Shown here: positions 16,935-26,324 of the stretch, one piece after another
Layout: every line of letters begins with the position of its first letter
Position numbering within the stretch: the stretch's first letter is position 1
Assembly: GCF_035975855.1 (NCBI RefSeq)
Contig: NZ_CP109055.1
Coordinates: 10,168,001-10,232,000, forward strand
DNA from: Streptomyces sp. NBC_01304
GTDB lineage: Bacteria; Actinomycetota; Actinomycetes; Streptomycetales; Streptomycetaceae
Length of the DNA stretch: 64,000 nt
Reading direction: 5' to 3'
The notes under the pieces: model-generated
The model's input: the letters and a program-made list of their open reading frames with translations, nothing else
The model's database searches: none
Told to the model about the DNA's origin: nothing
Program-made: the position numbers and the translations under genes

Positions 16935-18935
16935 TCACCCCTTCGACGGCACCACATCCACATCGACGGCCCGTACGTACGCGATCCGGTGCCCGAACTG
17001 GATCTCGTAGTACATGTCCTTGCCGCGGATCACCTTGTGGTTCGTCGTGTCGAAGACCGGCGCCGAGAAGTACTCGCCCGCCACCTTGCCGCCGGTCGCG
17101 TACTTCTGGCCCGCCAGGAGCTTGTACGGCAGGGGCGAGACGGGCTGCGGGGTGATGCCCGTGCCCGCGTAGGCCTCCGCCTCCGGGTAGGCGCGTCCGT
17201 ACACCGGGATGTCGGTCCTGCCGGCCTTCGGCGTGATGACGGAACCGGACGCGTCGAGCGCCGTGGGCTGCTTCTTCGGGTTCTTGAACCAGGCCTTCTG
17301 GCCCAGGTACCAGACGGCCGTCCAGTCGCCCTTGCGCTCGGCGACCGCATAGCGCTGGCCCGTGGAGAGCCGCGAGCCCAGGTCGTTCACGCCGATCGTC
17401 GAATCGCCGCCGCCGGGCCGCAGCCCGATGTCCTTGACCAGCGGGGCGTCCTCGGACGGCGCCGTGTACACGCGCACCGCGCTCGACCCGTGGGCCGCAC
17501 ACGGCTCACCGGGCTTGGTGCAGCCGGTGAACTTGACCGTGTTCTTCGCGTACTTCGGGGCGACCGTGACAAGACCGCCGTTCGGGCCCGCGGTACGGGT
17601 GAACGGCTTGCCCATCAGCGTGAAGTAGTGCTGCCAGTCCCAGTACGGGCCCGGGTCGGTGTGCATGCCCGGGATGGACGAGGACACCGGGCCCGGCACC
17701 GTGTCGTGGCCGAGGATGTGCTGCCGGTCCAGCGGGATGCCGTACTTCTTCGCGAGGTGCTTCACCAGGCGCGCCGACGAGCGGTACATCGCCTCCGTGT
17801 ACCAGGCGTCGGGATTGGTGAGGATGCCCTCGTGCTCCAGGCCGACCGACTTGGAGTTGATGGCCCAGTTACCGGCGTGCCAGCCCACGTCCTTGAGGTT
17901 CAGATGCTGGGCGATGTGGCCGTCGGAGGAGCGCAGGGTGTACTGCCAGGACACATAGGTGGGGTCCTGGACCAGCTTGAGGGTGGTCTCCCAGGAGCCC
18001 TCGGTGTCGTGGACGACGATGTACTCGATCTTCTGGTCCTTGGGGCGGTTCGCCTTGTCGTGGTTGCCGTAGTCGTCGTCGCCGAACTCCTCGTACGGCG
18101 CCGGGATCCAGTCGCACGACACCGTCTTGGGGCACTCGATCTGGTCCGCGGCGGCCGCCTCGCGCAGACCCAGGCGGCGCAGCTGCGCGGCGTCCGGCGC
18201 GAGACCCGGCTTGCTGTCCAGGGCGACGCGCTGGCCGGCGTCGGTGGTGCGCTGCTCGCCGTCGCGGATCACCGCGAAGACGTCATTGGCGTACGTCGCC
18301 GCCGTCGCCCGGTCGTCGGCGCCGGAGAAGCTCGCGATGGCCGCGTACCAGTCGGCGGGGTTGTCGGTGAACGCGCCGCCCGCCTTCTCCTGGGCGGCGG
18401 CGAGCAGGGCGGCGCCGCCCTGGACGTTCGCGGCCGGGTCGGTGCGCAGCCGCTCGGCGGACAGGCCCGTCAGTTCCGCCGCGCGCGGCAGGGTCCTGAG
18501 GCGGGCCGGGAGCTGGGACGTCTCGGGCAGCTTCGCCTCGGGCGTCTTGGCCGGGCGCGAGGTGTCACCGCGGGCGTCCTCCGCGCCGTGGCTGTGGTGC
18601 GGCGCCCTTGCGAGGGCGGTGCGCGCGTCGGTGAGGTGCATCGGTCCGTAGCCGCCGCCGACGCTGGGCGCCCCGGCGTGGGAGTCCCAGCGGGACTGCA
18701 GATAGGAGACACCGAGCAGCACGCTCTGCGGCACCCGGTACTCGGCGGCCGCTTGCGCGAACGCGCCCTGCAGGCGCGCGGACGAAGGAAGTTCGGCGGC
18801 GCCCGGTGGCGCCGCCGCCACCAACGGCAGCAGCAGGGCGGCCGACGCCACGGCACCCGACGCCTTCAGCAGCCGTCGGCGTGCGGGCGTGACTCTGGCA
18901 GGGGCGGACCTTCGCAATGCAGCCTCCCGGGGCAT
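16935..18935 (-). CDS. Tat-exported N-acetylmuramoyl-L-alanine amidase
   Basis: This 666-aa secreted cell-wall hydrolase starts with a twin-arginine signal (ARRRLLKASG, then a hydrophobic Ala/Leu core). The N-terminal half (about 45-240) resembles a lysozyme-like or transglycosylase-type domain ([28 protein letters not shown]). An amidase_2 domain follows (about 300-440) with zinc-ligand motifs IVVHDTEG, HILGHDTVPG and TDPGPYWDW. The C-terminal region holds SH3-like repeats (VRVYTAPSEDAPLVKDIGLR) that probably bind the wall. It cleaves the lactyl-L-Ala bond of peptidoglycan during growth or sporulation. The ATG at 18935 gives a complete Tat signal. Confidence 0.92.
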   Translation of the reverse strand: MPREAALRRSAPARVTPARRRLLKASGAVASAALLLPLVAAAPPGAAELPSSARLQGAFAQAAAEYRVPQSVLLGVSYLQSRWDSHAGAPSVGGGYGPMHLTDARTALARAPHHSHGAEDARGDTSRPAKTPEAKLPETSQLPARLRTLPRAAELTGLSAERLRTDPAANVQGGAALLAAAQEKAGGAFTDNPADWYAAIASFSGADDRATAATYANDVFAVIRDGEQRTTDAGQRVALDSKPGLAPDAAQLRRLGLREAAAADQIECPKTVSCDWIPAPYEEFGDDDYGNHDKANRPKDQKIEYIVVHDTEGSWETTLKLVQDPTYVSWQYTLRSSDGHIAQHLNLKDVGWHAGNWAINSKSVGLEHEGILTNPDAWYTEAMYRSSARLVKHLAKKYGIPLDRQHILGHDTVPGPVSSSIPGMHTDPGPYWDWQHYFTLMGKPFTRTAGPNGGLVTVAPKYAKNTVKFTGCTKPGEPCAAHGSSAVRVYTAPSEDAPLVKDIGLRPGGGDSTIGVNDLGSRLSTGQRYAVAERKGDWTAVWYLGQKAWFKNPKKQPTALDASGSVITPKAGRTDIPVYGRAYPEAEAYAGTGITPQPVSPLPYKLLAGQKYATGGKVAGEYFSAPVFDTTNHKVIRGKDMYYEIQFGHRIAYVRAVDVDVVPSKG

Positions 18936-19258
18936 GGCGCGCGATGCGGCGCTTGGGGCTCAGTGGTCGCGTCGGGGCGCGATGGGCGTGCGTGGCGCTG
19001 AGATGGGACGGGGCGCTGAGGTGGGACGTGGCGCATAGGCAGTACGGGCAGTGCGTGGCGCGTGGGTCGACGTGGGTCAGTGGTATCGGCTCTCCGACGA
19101 TCCGTCAATCATGCCTATGGGCAAGGATTTCCCATGTCAGCACGGGTCCTGGCGGGTTTTCGCCGCGCACGTCGCATCGCCTGCACCGCGTCAGTGGCGT
19201 GGACCAATGAACGGCCCTGAGCAGGGAGAACACCAGCGGGAACCGTCTCGCCATGTGG
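18936..19258. other. 323-bp intergenic region with short repeats
   Basis: No gene is visible. The region is the promoter side of the amidase gene and the 3' side of the ROK gene. It holds two copies of GGCGCTGAGRTGGGACG (about 18998-19031) and an inverted repeat ATGGG-N9-CCCAT at 19117-19135. Either could be regulatory; neither matches a site I know. Confidence 0.5.
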
Positions 19259-20446
19259 TCAGCGGGCGGTCCCGGCGAGGACGCGGTCCACCTGATCGGG
19301 GGACAGCGCGTGTTCGATCGCGAGGATGCCCGCGCCGACCGCGGCCGCGTCCTGCCCGGTGCGGCTCGGCTCGATGCGCAGCACATGCGTGGCCAGCGGG
19401 TGCGAGCGCCGGTACACCGCCTCGCGTACGCCGGCCAGGAGTTGGTCGTGCACCGCCGCGAGGGCGCCGCCGAGGACCACGGCACTGGGGTTGAAGAAGT
19501 TCACCAGGCCCGCCAGGACCTCGCCGACGGCGCGCCCCGCCTCGCGCACCATGCGGACCGCATCCCGGTTGCCCTCCTGGACGAGCCGCACCACATCGCT
19601 GCCCGACGCGGCCGCGAGACCGAGGTCGGCGAGGCGCCGGGCGAGGGCCGCCCCGCCCGCGACCGCTTCGAGGCAGCCGGTGTTGCCGCAGCGGCAGGGC
19701 GCCTCCTCGTCGCCCACCCGGATGTGGCCGATGTCGCCCGCGCTGCCCTGCGCGCCACGGTGCAGCCGGCCGTCCGCGACGATGCCGCAGCCGATGCCCG
19801 TGCCGACCTTGATGTAGAGCAGATAGCGGGTGTCGGGGAAGGCCCGGCGCTGCTCGGCGAGGGCCATCACATTGACGTCGTTGTCGACGAGGGCGCGTAC
19901 CCCGAAGCGCTCGGCGAAGAACTCGGGGATCGGGTACTGGTGCCAGCCCGGCATGATCGGCGGATCGACGGGCCGCCCGGTCGAGAACTCGACCGGCCCG
20001 GGCACCCCGACCCCGATGGACTGCAGCGCGCCGCGCTCGCGCCCCGTCTCCTTCAGGAGCCCGTCCAGTGTGCGCTCCACATGCCCGAGCACCGCCTCGG
20101 GCCCGTCCGCGATGGACAGCGGATCCTCGCGCAGGGCCAGGATCTCGCCGCCGATGTCCATGAGCGCGACCCGGCAGTGCGACGCCCCCAAGTCGACGCC
20201 CGCGACGGCGTGTTCGCGCGTCCGCAGCCGCAGCCGGCGCGGCGGCCGGCCGCCCGTGGAGCCGCCGTCGGCGTTGTCCTCGTCGACGAACCCGTGCGCG
20301 ATGAGCGCGTCCACCCGCTGGGACGCCGTGGAGCGGGCGAGCCCCGTCAGCCGGGCCACGTCGGCGCGGGTGGCCGCCGCCCCGGTGCTGATCAGGGCGA
20401 GCACATCGCCGGGTGAGGACGGCACGGCGGACTGGGCTTCAGGCAT
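19259..20446 (-). CDS. ROK-family transcriptional regulator
   Basis: This 395-aa protein has an N-terminal winged helix (TRADVARLTGLARSTASQRV, about 25-70) and a ROK sugar-kinase-like domain. Landmarks are the phosphate-binding AGVDLGASHCRVALMD, LYIKVGTGIGCGIV, and the zinc motif CRCGNTGCLEA. ROK repressors bind DNA until a sugar or sugar phosphate is bound. It is divergent from a sugar ABC operon starting at 20633, which it very likely controls. The ATG is at 20446. The conserved ROK residues for sugar binding (the HIRVG and E-x-G-H-like region) are intact. Confidence 0.93.
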   Translation of the reverse strand: MPEAQSAVPSSPGDVLALISTGAAATRADVARLTGLARSTASQRVDALIAHGFVDEDNADGGSTGGRPPRRLRLRTREHAVAGVDLGASHCRVALMDIGGEILALREDPLSIADGPEAVLGHVERTLDGLLKETGRERGALQSIGVGVPGPVEFSTGRPVDPPIMPGWHQYPIPEFFAERFGVRALVDNDVNVMALAEQRRAFPDTRYLLYIKVGTGIGCGIVADGRLHRGAQGSAGDIGHIRVGDEEAPCRCGNTGCLEAVAGGAALARRLADLGLAAASGSDVVRLVQEGNRDAVRMVREAGRAVGEVLAGLVNFFNPSAVVLGGALAAVHDQLLAGVREAVYRRSHPLATHVLRIEPSRTGQDAAAVGAGILAIEHALSPDQVDRVLAGTAR

Positions 20447-20476
20447 GCGGTCACGATAGGGATGACTTCTGCCGGT

Positions 20477-20578
20477 TACAAGGGCGGTTGTGTTTGATCG
20501 TCGACCTAAGTGTCCGTCAACTTCCTTGTAGTGAACGGTGCTTGGGCTCTTGACAGTTCAAAGCCTGCCCAGGACATT
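20477..20578 (+). promoter_or_regulatory. Promoter and possible ROK operator of the sugar ABC operon
   Basis: TACAAGG (20477-20483) and CCTTGTA (20524-20530) form a perfect spaced inverted repeat. TTGACA at 20550-20555 with GACATT at 20573-20578 (17-bp spacing) gives a credible -35/-10 pair. Together they fit a repressible promoter for the ABC operon, with the divergent ROK gene on the other side. Confidence 0.5.
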
Positions 20579-20632
20579 GCTCGACGGTGCTCTCCAGCCG
20601 CCGTCGCAAGCCGCCGTCGAAGGAGTCGCAAG

Positions 20633-22165
20633 ATGCTGACGATGCAGGGCGTGTCCAAGAGCTTCCTGGGCGTCCGCGTCCTGCACGACGTGAGCCTCGA
20701 TCTGCGGGCCGGTGAGGTGCACGCCCTGGTCGGCGAGAACGGCGCGGGCAAGTCGACCCTGATGAAGATCCTCGCGGGGGAGCACGTCCCGGACGCGGGC
20801 ACCATCCGCCTCGACGGCGCCGCGCACGCCTTCACCCACCCCTCGCAGGCGCAGGCCGCCGGAATCGGCATCATCCACCAGGAGTTCGCGCTCCTCGCCC
20901 ACCGCACGGTCGCCGAGAACGTCTTCCTCGGCCGCGAACCCGTGCGCCGCGGACTCGTCGACCGCCGTGCGATGGAGGAGCACACCGACCGGTTGCTGAC
21001 CGAGCTCGGCGCGTACGGGATCAGTCCCAGGACGTACGTCCGTGATCTGTCGGTCGCCCGCCAGCAGACCGTCGAGATCGTCAAGGCCCTGGCCACCGAG
21101 GCCCGCATCCTGGTCATGGACGAGCCGACCGCGCCGCTCGCCGACCACGAGGCGGGCCTCCTGCATGACCTCGTGCGGCGCCTCGCCGACCGGGGTCTGG
21201 GCATCCTGTACATCTCGCACCGGCTGCGCGAGGTCTTCGAACTCGCCCATCGCATCACGGTGTTGAAGGACGGCCGCCGCATCACCACCACGGCGACCGC
21301 CGACACCAGCGCGGACCAGGTGGTCCGCGCGATGGTCGGCCGCGACCTCGCCGCCTACTACCCGCCGCGCGCCCGCCCCGAAGAGCTCGGCGAGGTGGCC
21401 CTGACCGTCACCGGCGGCGGCAACCGGCGGCTGACCGGCATCGACCTGGAGTTACGGGCCGGGGAAGTCACCGGCATCGCGGGTCTGCAGGGCTCCGGCC
21501 GCACCTCCCTGGCCCGCGCCCTGTTCGGCGCCGCGCCCTTCACCGAGGGCGCCATGACGGTGAGCGGCCGCCGCCTGCGCCCCACCGGCCCCCGCCAGGC
21601 CATCCGTGCCGGAATCGCCCTGGTCACCGAGGACCGCAAGGCCGAGGGGCTGGCCCTGCGCCAGTCCGTACGGGACAACGCGCTGCTCGTCACCCGCGCC
21701 GCACCCGCCCGCGGCCGGCCACCGGCAGGCCGCGGCCTCACCCAACTCCTGGAGCGCGTACGCCTGCACGCCCGCGGCGAGGACCAGCAGGCCCAGTACC
21801 TGTCCGGCGGCAACCAGCAAAAGGTCGTCATCGCCAAATGGCTTGCCGCCCACCCGCGGATCCTGCTCTTCGACGAACCCACCCGAGGCGTGGACGTCGG
21901 CGCCAAGGCCGCCATCCACACCCTGGTCCGCGAACTGGCCCAGGGCGGTCTCGCCGTGCTGATCGTGTCCTCCGAACTCCCGGAGCTGATCGGCATGAGC
22001 GACCGCATCCTCGTCATGGCCGATGGGCGTCTCGCAGGCGAACTGCCCGCAGGAGCGGGCGAGGAGGACATCATGCGCCTGGCCACCGGCGGGCCGGGAC
22101 CGGCCATCGGCGGATCGGGACCGGCCATCGGCGGACCCGGGCTCGCCTCGGAAGGTGTCGCATGA
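20633..22165 (+). CDS. Ribose/xylose-type sugar ABC transporter, double ATPase subunit
   Basis: This 510-aa protein is a two-domain ATPase of the RbsA/XylG/MglA type. Domain 1 has Walker A GENGAGKST and Walker B ILVMDEPT. Domain 2 has the degenerate Walker A GLQGSGRTS typical of the family, the signature LSGGNQQKVVIAKW and Walker B LLFDEPTRGVD. The ATG at 20633 follows AAGGAG with 7-nt spacing. The stop overlaps the first permease gene (ATGA). An in-frame 21-bp duplication near the end (22095-22136) gives a repeated GPAIGGxGPAIGG tail not seen in typical RbsA proteins. It energises uptake of an unidentified monosaccharide or polyol. Confidence 0.93.
   Translation: MLTMQGVSKSFLGVRVLHDVSLDLRAGEVHALVGENGAGKSTLMKILAGEHVPDAGTIRLDGAAHAFTHPSQAQAAGIGIIHQEFALLAHRTVAENVFLGREPVRRGLVDRRAMEEHTDRLLTELGAYGISPRTYVRDLSVARQQTVEIVKALATEARILVMDEPTAPLADHEAGLLHDLVRRLADRGLGILYISHRLREVFELAHRITVLKDGRRITTTATADTSADQVVRAMVGRDLAAYYPPRARPEELGEVALTVTGGGNRRLTGIDLELRAGEVTGIAGLQGSGRTSLARALFGAAPFTEGAMTVSGRRLRPTGPRQAIRAGIALVTEDRKAEGLALRQSVRDNALLVTRAAPARGRPPAGRGLTQLLERVRLHARGEDQQAQYLSGGNQQKVVIAKWLAAHPRILLFDEPTRGVDVGAKAAIHTLVRELAQGGLAVLIVSSELPELIGMSDRILVMADGRLAGELPAGAGEEDIMRLATGGPGPAIGGSGPAIGGPGLASEGVA
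22095..22136. repeat. 21-bp in-frame tandem duplication near the ATPase 3' end
   Basis: CGGGACCGGCCATCGGCGGAT and its near-identical copy (22116-22136) encode a duplicated heptapeptide close to the C-terminus of the ATPase subunit. Confidence 0.9.
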
Positions 22166-23169
22166 CGACCGAGACCGCCCCGGCCGTCGCGCCCGCCGTG
22201 AAGACGGCCAAGGTGCGCAGGTCGCGCCTCACCGACCCGGCCGTCGGCATCTGGCTCGCGGCCGCCGCCGTGATCGTGCTCGGCTGGGCCGTAGTGGCCC
22301 TGGACGGCGGCCAGTTGCTCACCCGCACCAACATCACCGTCATCCTGTCCAACTGTGTGGCCCTCGGCCTGGTCGCCCTCGGCCAGACCGCCGTCATCCT
22401 CACCGGCTCCCTCGACCTGTCGGTCGCCTACCTCATCGGGCTCGGCACCCTCGTGGCCGCCGAGACCATGGAGAACGGCCGCGTCCTGATGGCGATCCTC
22501 GCCGTCCTCGCGCTGTGCACCGCCGTCGGCCTCGCCAACGGCCTCATCGTCACCGGCCTCAAGGTCAACGCGTTCATCGCCACCCTCGGCACCGCGTTCA
22601 TCCTGCGTGGCTGGATCGAGGACAACTACACAGGACCGGCCGGCAAGGTCCCCGCCGACTTCCGGCGCCTGGGCTACGACCGCATCGGCGCGATCCCCGT
22701 CTCCGTGTTCCTGCTCGCCGCCGTCGCCCTCGCGCTGTGGCTGCTCACCCGCCGCACCCGCCTGGGCCACCACATGTACGCCACCGGCGGCGACGAACAC
22801 GCCGCCCGCCTGTCGGGCGTACGCACCCGGCGCACCGTGGTCGCCGCACATGTCCTGTGCTCCCTGTGTGTCGGTGCCGCCGCGCTGTTCCTCGCGGCGC
22901 GGCTCGGCGCGGGCGCGCCTTGGGCGGGCACGGAGGCACGGTACGACCTGGAGTCGATCGCCGCCGTCGTGCTCGGCGGGACCGCGCTCGCGGGCGGGCG
23001 CGGGGGAGTGTCCGGGACCCTCGGCGGGGTCCTCGTCCTCGCCGTCCTGGACAGCGTCTTCAACCAGCTGTCCGTCGACCCGTTCTTCAAGAACGTCGTC
23101 CGAGGCGTCGTCATCATCGCCGCCGTCGCCCTCTACGCCCGGCGCGGCAGCAGGAGGACCGCCTCATGA
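22162..23169 (+). CDS. Sugar ABC transporter permease 1 (RbsC family)
   Basis: This 335-aa integral membrane protein has about nine to ten hydrophobic segments and the RbsC/branched-chain permease fold (ALGQTAVILTGSLDLSVAYLIGLGTLVAA; cytoplasmic ATYGGDEHAARLSGV-like loop ATGGDEHAARLSGVRTRR; VVLGGTALAGGRGGVSGTLGG). The start ATG overlaps the ATPase stop (22162-22165) and the end overlaps the next permease gene, so translation is coupled. It pairs with the following permease to form a heterodimeric channel, rather than the single-gene homodimer usual for RbsC. Confidence 0.92.
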   Translation: MTTETAPAVAPAVKTAKVRRSRLTDPAVGIWLAAAAVIVLGWAVVALDGGQLLTRTNITVILSNCVALGLVALGQTAVILTGSLDLSVAYLIGLGTLVAAETMENGRVLMAILAVLALCTAVGLANGLIVTGLKVNAFIATLGTAFILRGWIEDNYTGPAGKVPADFRRLGYDRIGAIPVSVFLLAAVALALWLLTRRTRLGHHMYATGGDEHAARLSGVRTRRTVVAAHVLCSLCVGAAALFLAARLGAGAPWAGTEARYDLESIAAVVLGGTALAGGRGGVSGTLGGVLVLAVLDSVFNQLSVDPFFKNVVRGVVIIAAVALYARRGSRRTAS

Positions 23170-24188
23170 CCGCCATGGCCACAACGCCTCGTCCGTTCAA
23201 GCGAGTTGCGAGCCTCCTCGGCACCGGCGCCCCCGTCTACGCCCTCCTCGTGCTGCTCCTCGCCGCGCTCGCCGTCACCGACCCCGGCTTCTACGAACCC
23301 GACCGCTTCCTCGCCTTCGTCAAGCGGGCCGCGCCCCTCGTGATCCTCGCCGCGGGCCAGTATCTGGTCATCGTCAGCGGCGAGTTCGACCTGTCCGTAG
23401 GCGCGATCGTCACCGCCGGAGTGGTGGTGGCCGCCGAGCTCTACGGCTCCTACCCGGGGGCCCACTGGCTGGTCATCAGCCTCGCCCTGCTCCTCGCCGG
23501 AGCGGTCGTCGGCGTCGCCAACGGCCTGATCACCACCTTCCTGCGCGTGCCGTCCTTCATCACCACGCTCGGCATGATGCTGATCCTCGAAGGCGCCGTC
23601 TTCTACTGGACCGGCGGCTCCCCACACGGCGCCCTGCCCGAGGACTTCCGCGCCCTGGGCCGCAGTTCGGCCTTCGGCTGGCTGCCGTGGGCCGTCCTCG
23701 CCTGCCTCGCCGCGGGCGGCTTCGCGGTGTGGCTGATGCGTTCCGACTTCGGCCGTACGTTGCTGGCGACGGGCGACAGCGAACGCACCGCGGCCCTCTC
23801 CGGAGTACGCGTCCACCGCGTGCGCATCCTGGCGTTCCTGCTCTCCGGTGTGGCCGCCGCACTGGCCGCGATCCTGGTGGGCGGCTTCTCCGGGGTGTCC
23901 GCGCAGGCCGGACGTGGCTACGAGTTCGAGGCGATCACCGCCGTCGTGCTCGGCGGTGTGGTCCTCGGCGGTGGGCGCGGCTCCGTGGTGGCTGCCATGG
24001 CGGGGGCGTTCTCGCTGCAGGCCCTGTTCACGCTGCTCAATCTGCAGGGCGTCTCGGGCGCCCTCGAATCCACCGTTCAGGGCGTGATCGTGATCGCCGC
24101 AGTCGGACTCGGGGCCGCCGACTGGTCCCGGCTGCGCCGCCGCCGTACCCACTTCGCAGAAGATTCCTCAGGAGGCACACCCTCATGA
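23166..24188 (+). CDS. Sugar ABC transporter permease 2 (RbsC family)
   Basis: This 340-aa membrane protein is a paralogue of the preceding permease. It has the motifs AAGQYLVIVSGEFDLSVGAI, VPSFITTLGMMLILEGAV and VVLGGVVLGGGRGSVVAAMAG, and a cytoplasmic coupling loop ATGDSERTAALSGVRVHR. The ATG overlaps the previous stop (ATGA) and its own TGA overlaps the binding-protein start, so all four transporter genes are translationally coupled. Two distinct permeases point to a substrate outside the classic ribose type, but the sugar cannot be read from the sequence. Confidence 0.92.
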   Translation: MTAMATTPRPFKRVASLLGTGAPVYALLVLLLAALAVTDPGFYEPDRFLAFVKRAAPLVILAAGQYLVIVSGEFDLSVGAIVTAGVVVAAELYGSYPGAHWLVISLALLLAGAVVGVANGLITTFLRVPSFITTLGMMLILEGAVFYWTGGSPHGALPEDFRALGRSSAFGWLPWAVLACLAAGGFAVWLMRSDFGRTLLATGDSERTAALSGVRVHRVRILAFLLSGVAAALAAILVGGFSGVSAQAGRGYEFEAITAVVLGGVVLGGGRGSVVAAMAGAFSLQALFTLLNLQGVSGALESTVQGVIVIAAVGLGAADWSRLRRRRTHFAEDSSGGTPS

Positions 24189-25381
24189 TCCGTAGCCGTC
24201 TCTGGGCGCCGTCCGCACTGCTCCTCGCCGGAGCACTGATCACCTCCTGCTCCAGCGACGCCCCGCCGGACGACCCCGCAGGTTCCGCCTCCACCGGCGC
24301 CAAGGGGGGTGACGGCGGGCAGTTCGAGTACTTCGACCAGGCCGAATACCAGCGCCAGTTGGACCTCGCCAAGGCCACCCCCGAGGGACCCGCGGGCAAA
24401 CCCTGGGAGCAGATGCTCGAGCCCGAGATGGTCGACACGGCCCAGTACAAGAAGAAGGGCTCCGGCACCACGAACCTCTGCTTCTCCAACGCCGGCGTCT
24501 TCAATCCGTGGCGTCAGGTCGGCCTGAAGAACATGAAGGCCGAGGTCGCGCTGCACCCGGGCGTCAAGCTCACCGTCCTCGACGCACAGGGCAAGGACGA
24601 CAAGCAGATCTCCGACATCCAGGAGCTCACCGGCAAGAACTGCGACGCCCTGATCGTCTCCCCGAACACCACCGCCACCCTCACCCCGGCGGTGAAGGAC
24701 GCCTGCGGCAAGCTCCCCGTGATCGTCTTCGACCGGGGCGTCGACACCGACTGCGCCGTCACCTTCATCAACCCCATCGGCGGCTACGGCTACGGCGCCG
24801 TCGCGGCCGACTTCCTCATCGACAAGGTCGAGCCCAAGGGCAAGATCCTCGCCCTGCGCATCTCACCCGGCGTTGACGTCCTGGAGAACCGCTGGTCGGC
24901 CGGGAAGGCCGCCTTCGACAAGAGTGAACTCGACGTCGTGGACGTGAAGTTCACCGAGGGCGACCCCGCCAAGACCAAGTCGATCGTCGCCGACGCCATC
25001 TCCCGGCACGGTGAGATCGACGGGGTGTGGATGGACTCCGGCGCGACGGCGCTCTCCGCCGTGGAGGCCTTCGAGGACGCGGGCGTCGACGTACCGCCGA
25101 TCACCGGCGAGGACCAGCAGGACTTCCTGCAGGCCTGGAAGGACAAGAAGCTCACCGCGATCGCCCCGACCTACCCGACCTTCCAGTGGCGCACCCCGGT
25201 CATCGCCGCCCTGCGCGTCCTGGACGGCAAGGAGGTCCCCAAGGAGTGGAAGCTGCCCCAGCCCACCGTCACCGAGGACAACCTCGACCAGTACCTGAAG
25301 GAGGGCATGCCGCCGCTGCACTACGCGATGTGCGGCTGTGAGAAGCTGCCCGGCTTCCCCGAGGAGTGGAGCAAGAAGTGA
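24185..25381 (+). CDS. Sugar-binding lipoprotein of the RbsB type
   Basis: This 398-aa protein has a lipoprotein signal (LLLAGALITSC, Cys20 as the lipidated residue), an acidic low-complexity linker, then a type I periplasmic-binding fold (TTNLCFSNAGVFNPWRQVGL, NCDALIVSPNTTATL, PVIVFDRGVDTDCAV, GVWMDSGATALSAVEAFEDA). It is longer than RbsB because of a 60-residue insert after the signal. It captures the substrate for the two permeases. Its cysteine-rich end (MCGCEKL) is unusual for the family. The GTGA overlap with the isomerase gene keeps the operon coupled. Confidence 0.92.
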   Translation: MIRSRLWAPSALLLAGALITSCSSDAPPDDPAGSASTGAKGGDGGQFEYFDQAEYQRQLDLAKATPEGPAGKPWEQMLEPEMVDTAQYKKKGSGTTNLCFSNAGVFNPWRQVGLKNMKAEVALHPGVKLTVLDAQGKDDKQISDIQELTGKNCDALIVSPNTTATLTPAVKDACGKLPVIVFDRGVDTDCAVTFINPIGGYGYGAVAADFLIDKVEPKGKILALRISPGVDVLENRWSAGKAAFDKSELDVVDVKFTEGDPAKTKSIVADAISRHGEIDGVWMDSGATALSAVEAFEDAGVDVPPITGEDQQDFLQAWKDKKLTAIAPTYPTFQWRTPVIAALRVLDGKEVPKEWKLPQPTVTEDNLDQYLKEGMPPLHYAMCGCEKLPGFPEEWSKK

Positions 25382-26250
25382 CCGCGTACGCACCGCAGTT
25401 GGGCGCCAACCCGTGGATCTGGCACTCGCCGGTCGACTCGGCCGCCCTCACCGAGGTGCTGCCGCGCCTGGCCGGCTGGGGCTTCGACTGCGTGGAGCTG
25501 CCCCTGGAGCAGACCGGCGACTGGGACCCGGCCGGCACGGCGAAGCTGCTGCGGTCCACCGGCCTGAACGCGGCAGCGGTCATCGCGGTGCTGCCGCCCG
25601 GCCGCGAACTGGTCGCCACCGACCCGGAGACCGTGCGCGCCACCCAGGACTACCTGCGCCGCTGCGTGGACGCGGCACATGTGGTCGGCGCCCCGGCGGT
25701 GGCGGGCCCGATGTACGCCTCCGTGGGCCGGACCTGGCGCATGAACCCGGCCGAGCGGACGGCCGCGTACGAGCAGTGGCGCGAACACCTGGCGCCCGTC
25801 GTCTCCTACGCGACCCGGGCCGGGGTGCGGCTCGCCGTCGAGCCCCTCAACCGGTACGAGACCAGCCTGTTCAACACCGTCGACCAGACCCTCGAAGCCC
25901 TCGAAGGGCTGCCCGTCGACGGCATCGGCATCGCGCTCGACACGTACCACCAGAACATCGAGGAGCGCTCCCTGCCCGCTGCCGTACGCGCCGCCGCGGG
26001 CCGTATCGCGCATGTCCAGGTGTGTGCGGGCGACCGCGGCACGCCGGGCGCCGACCACCTCGACTGGCCGGGCTTCCTCACCGCCCTGCACGAGGCTGAC
26101 TACCAAGGCGCCCTGTGCATCGAGTCGTTCACCGCCCACAACGCGACCATCGCCGTCGCCGCCAGCGTGTGGCGTCCGCTCGCCCCCACCCAGGACGCCC
26201 TCGCCACCGAAGGGCTGGGCTTCCTGCGCCGCACCCTCGCGGCCCTCTGA
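25378..26250 (+). CDS. Sugar phosphate isomerase/epimerase (AP endonuclease family 2 TIM barrel)
   Basis: This 290-aa cytoplasmic TIM-barrel enzyme is of the xylose-isomerase-like group. Metal ligands are visible in LAVEPLNRYE (Glu), GIALDTYHQNIEE (Asp/His), IAHVQVCAGDRGTPG (His) and CIESF (Glu), matching D-psicose/tagatose 3-epimerase and inosose isomerase relatives. The GTG start overlaps the binding-protein stop (25378-25381). Being in the transporter operon, it probably acts on the imported sugar or polyol. Whether that is a ketose, inositol derivative or 3-keto sugar is undecided. Confidence 0.9.
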   Translation: MTAYAPQLGANPWIWHSPVDSAALTEVLPRLAGWGFDCVELPLEQTGDWDPAGTAKLLRSTGLNAAAVIAVLPPGRELVATDPETVRATQDYLRRCVDAAHVVGAPAVAGPMYASVGRTWRMNPAERTAAYEQWREHLAPVVSYATRAGVRLAVEPLNRYETSLFNTVDQTLEALEGLPVDGIGIALDTYHQNIEERSLPAAVRAAAGRIAHVQVCAGDRGTPGADHLDWPGFLTALHEADYQGALCIESFTAHNATIAVAASVWRPLAPTQDALATEGLGFLRRTLAAL

Positions 26251-26324
26251 TTCCGGCACCCCGCACGACACCGCACATCCGGCACCCGCACCTTTCTGTC
26301 CGTACGACCGGAGAGGATCCCCCC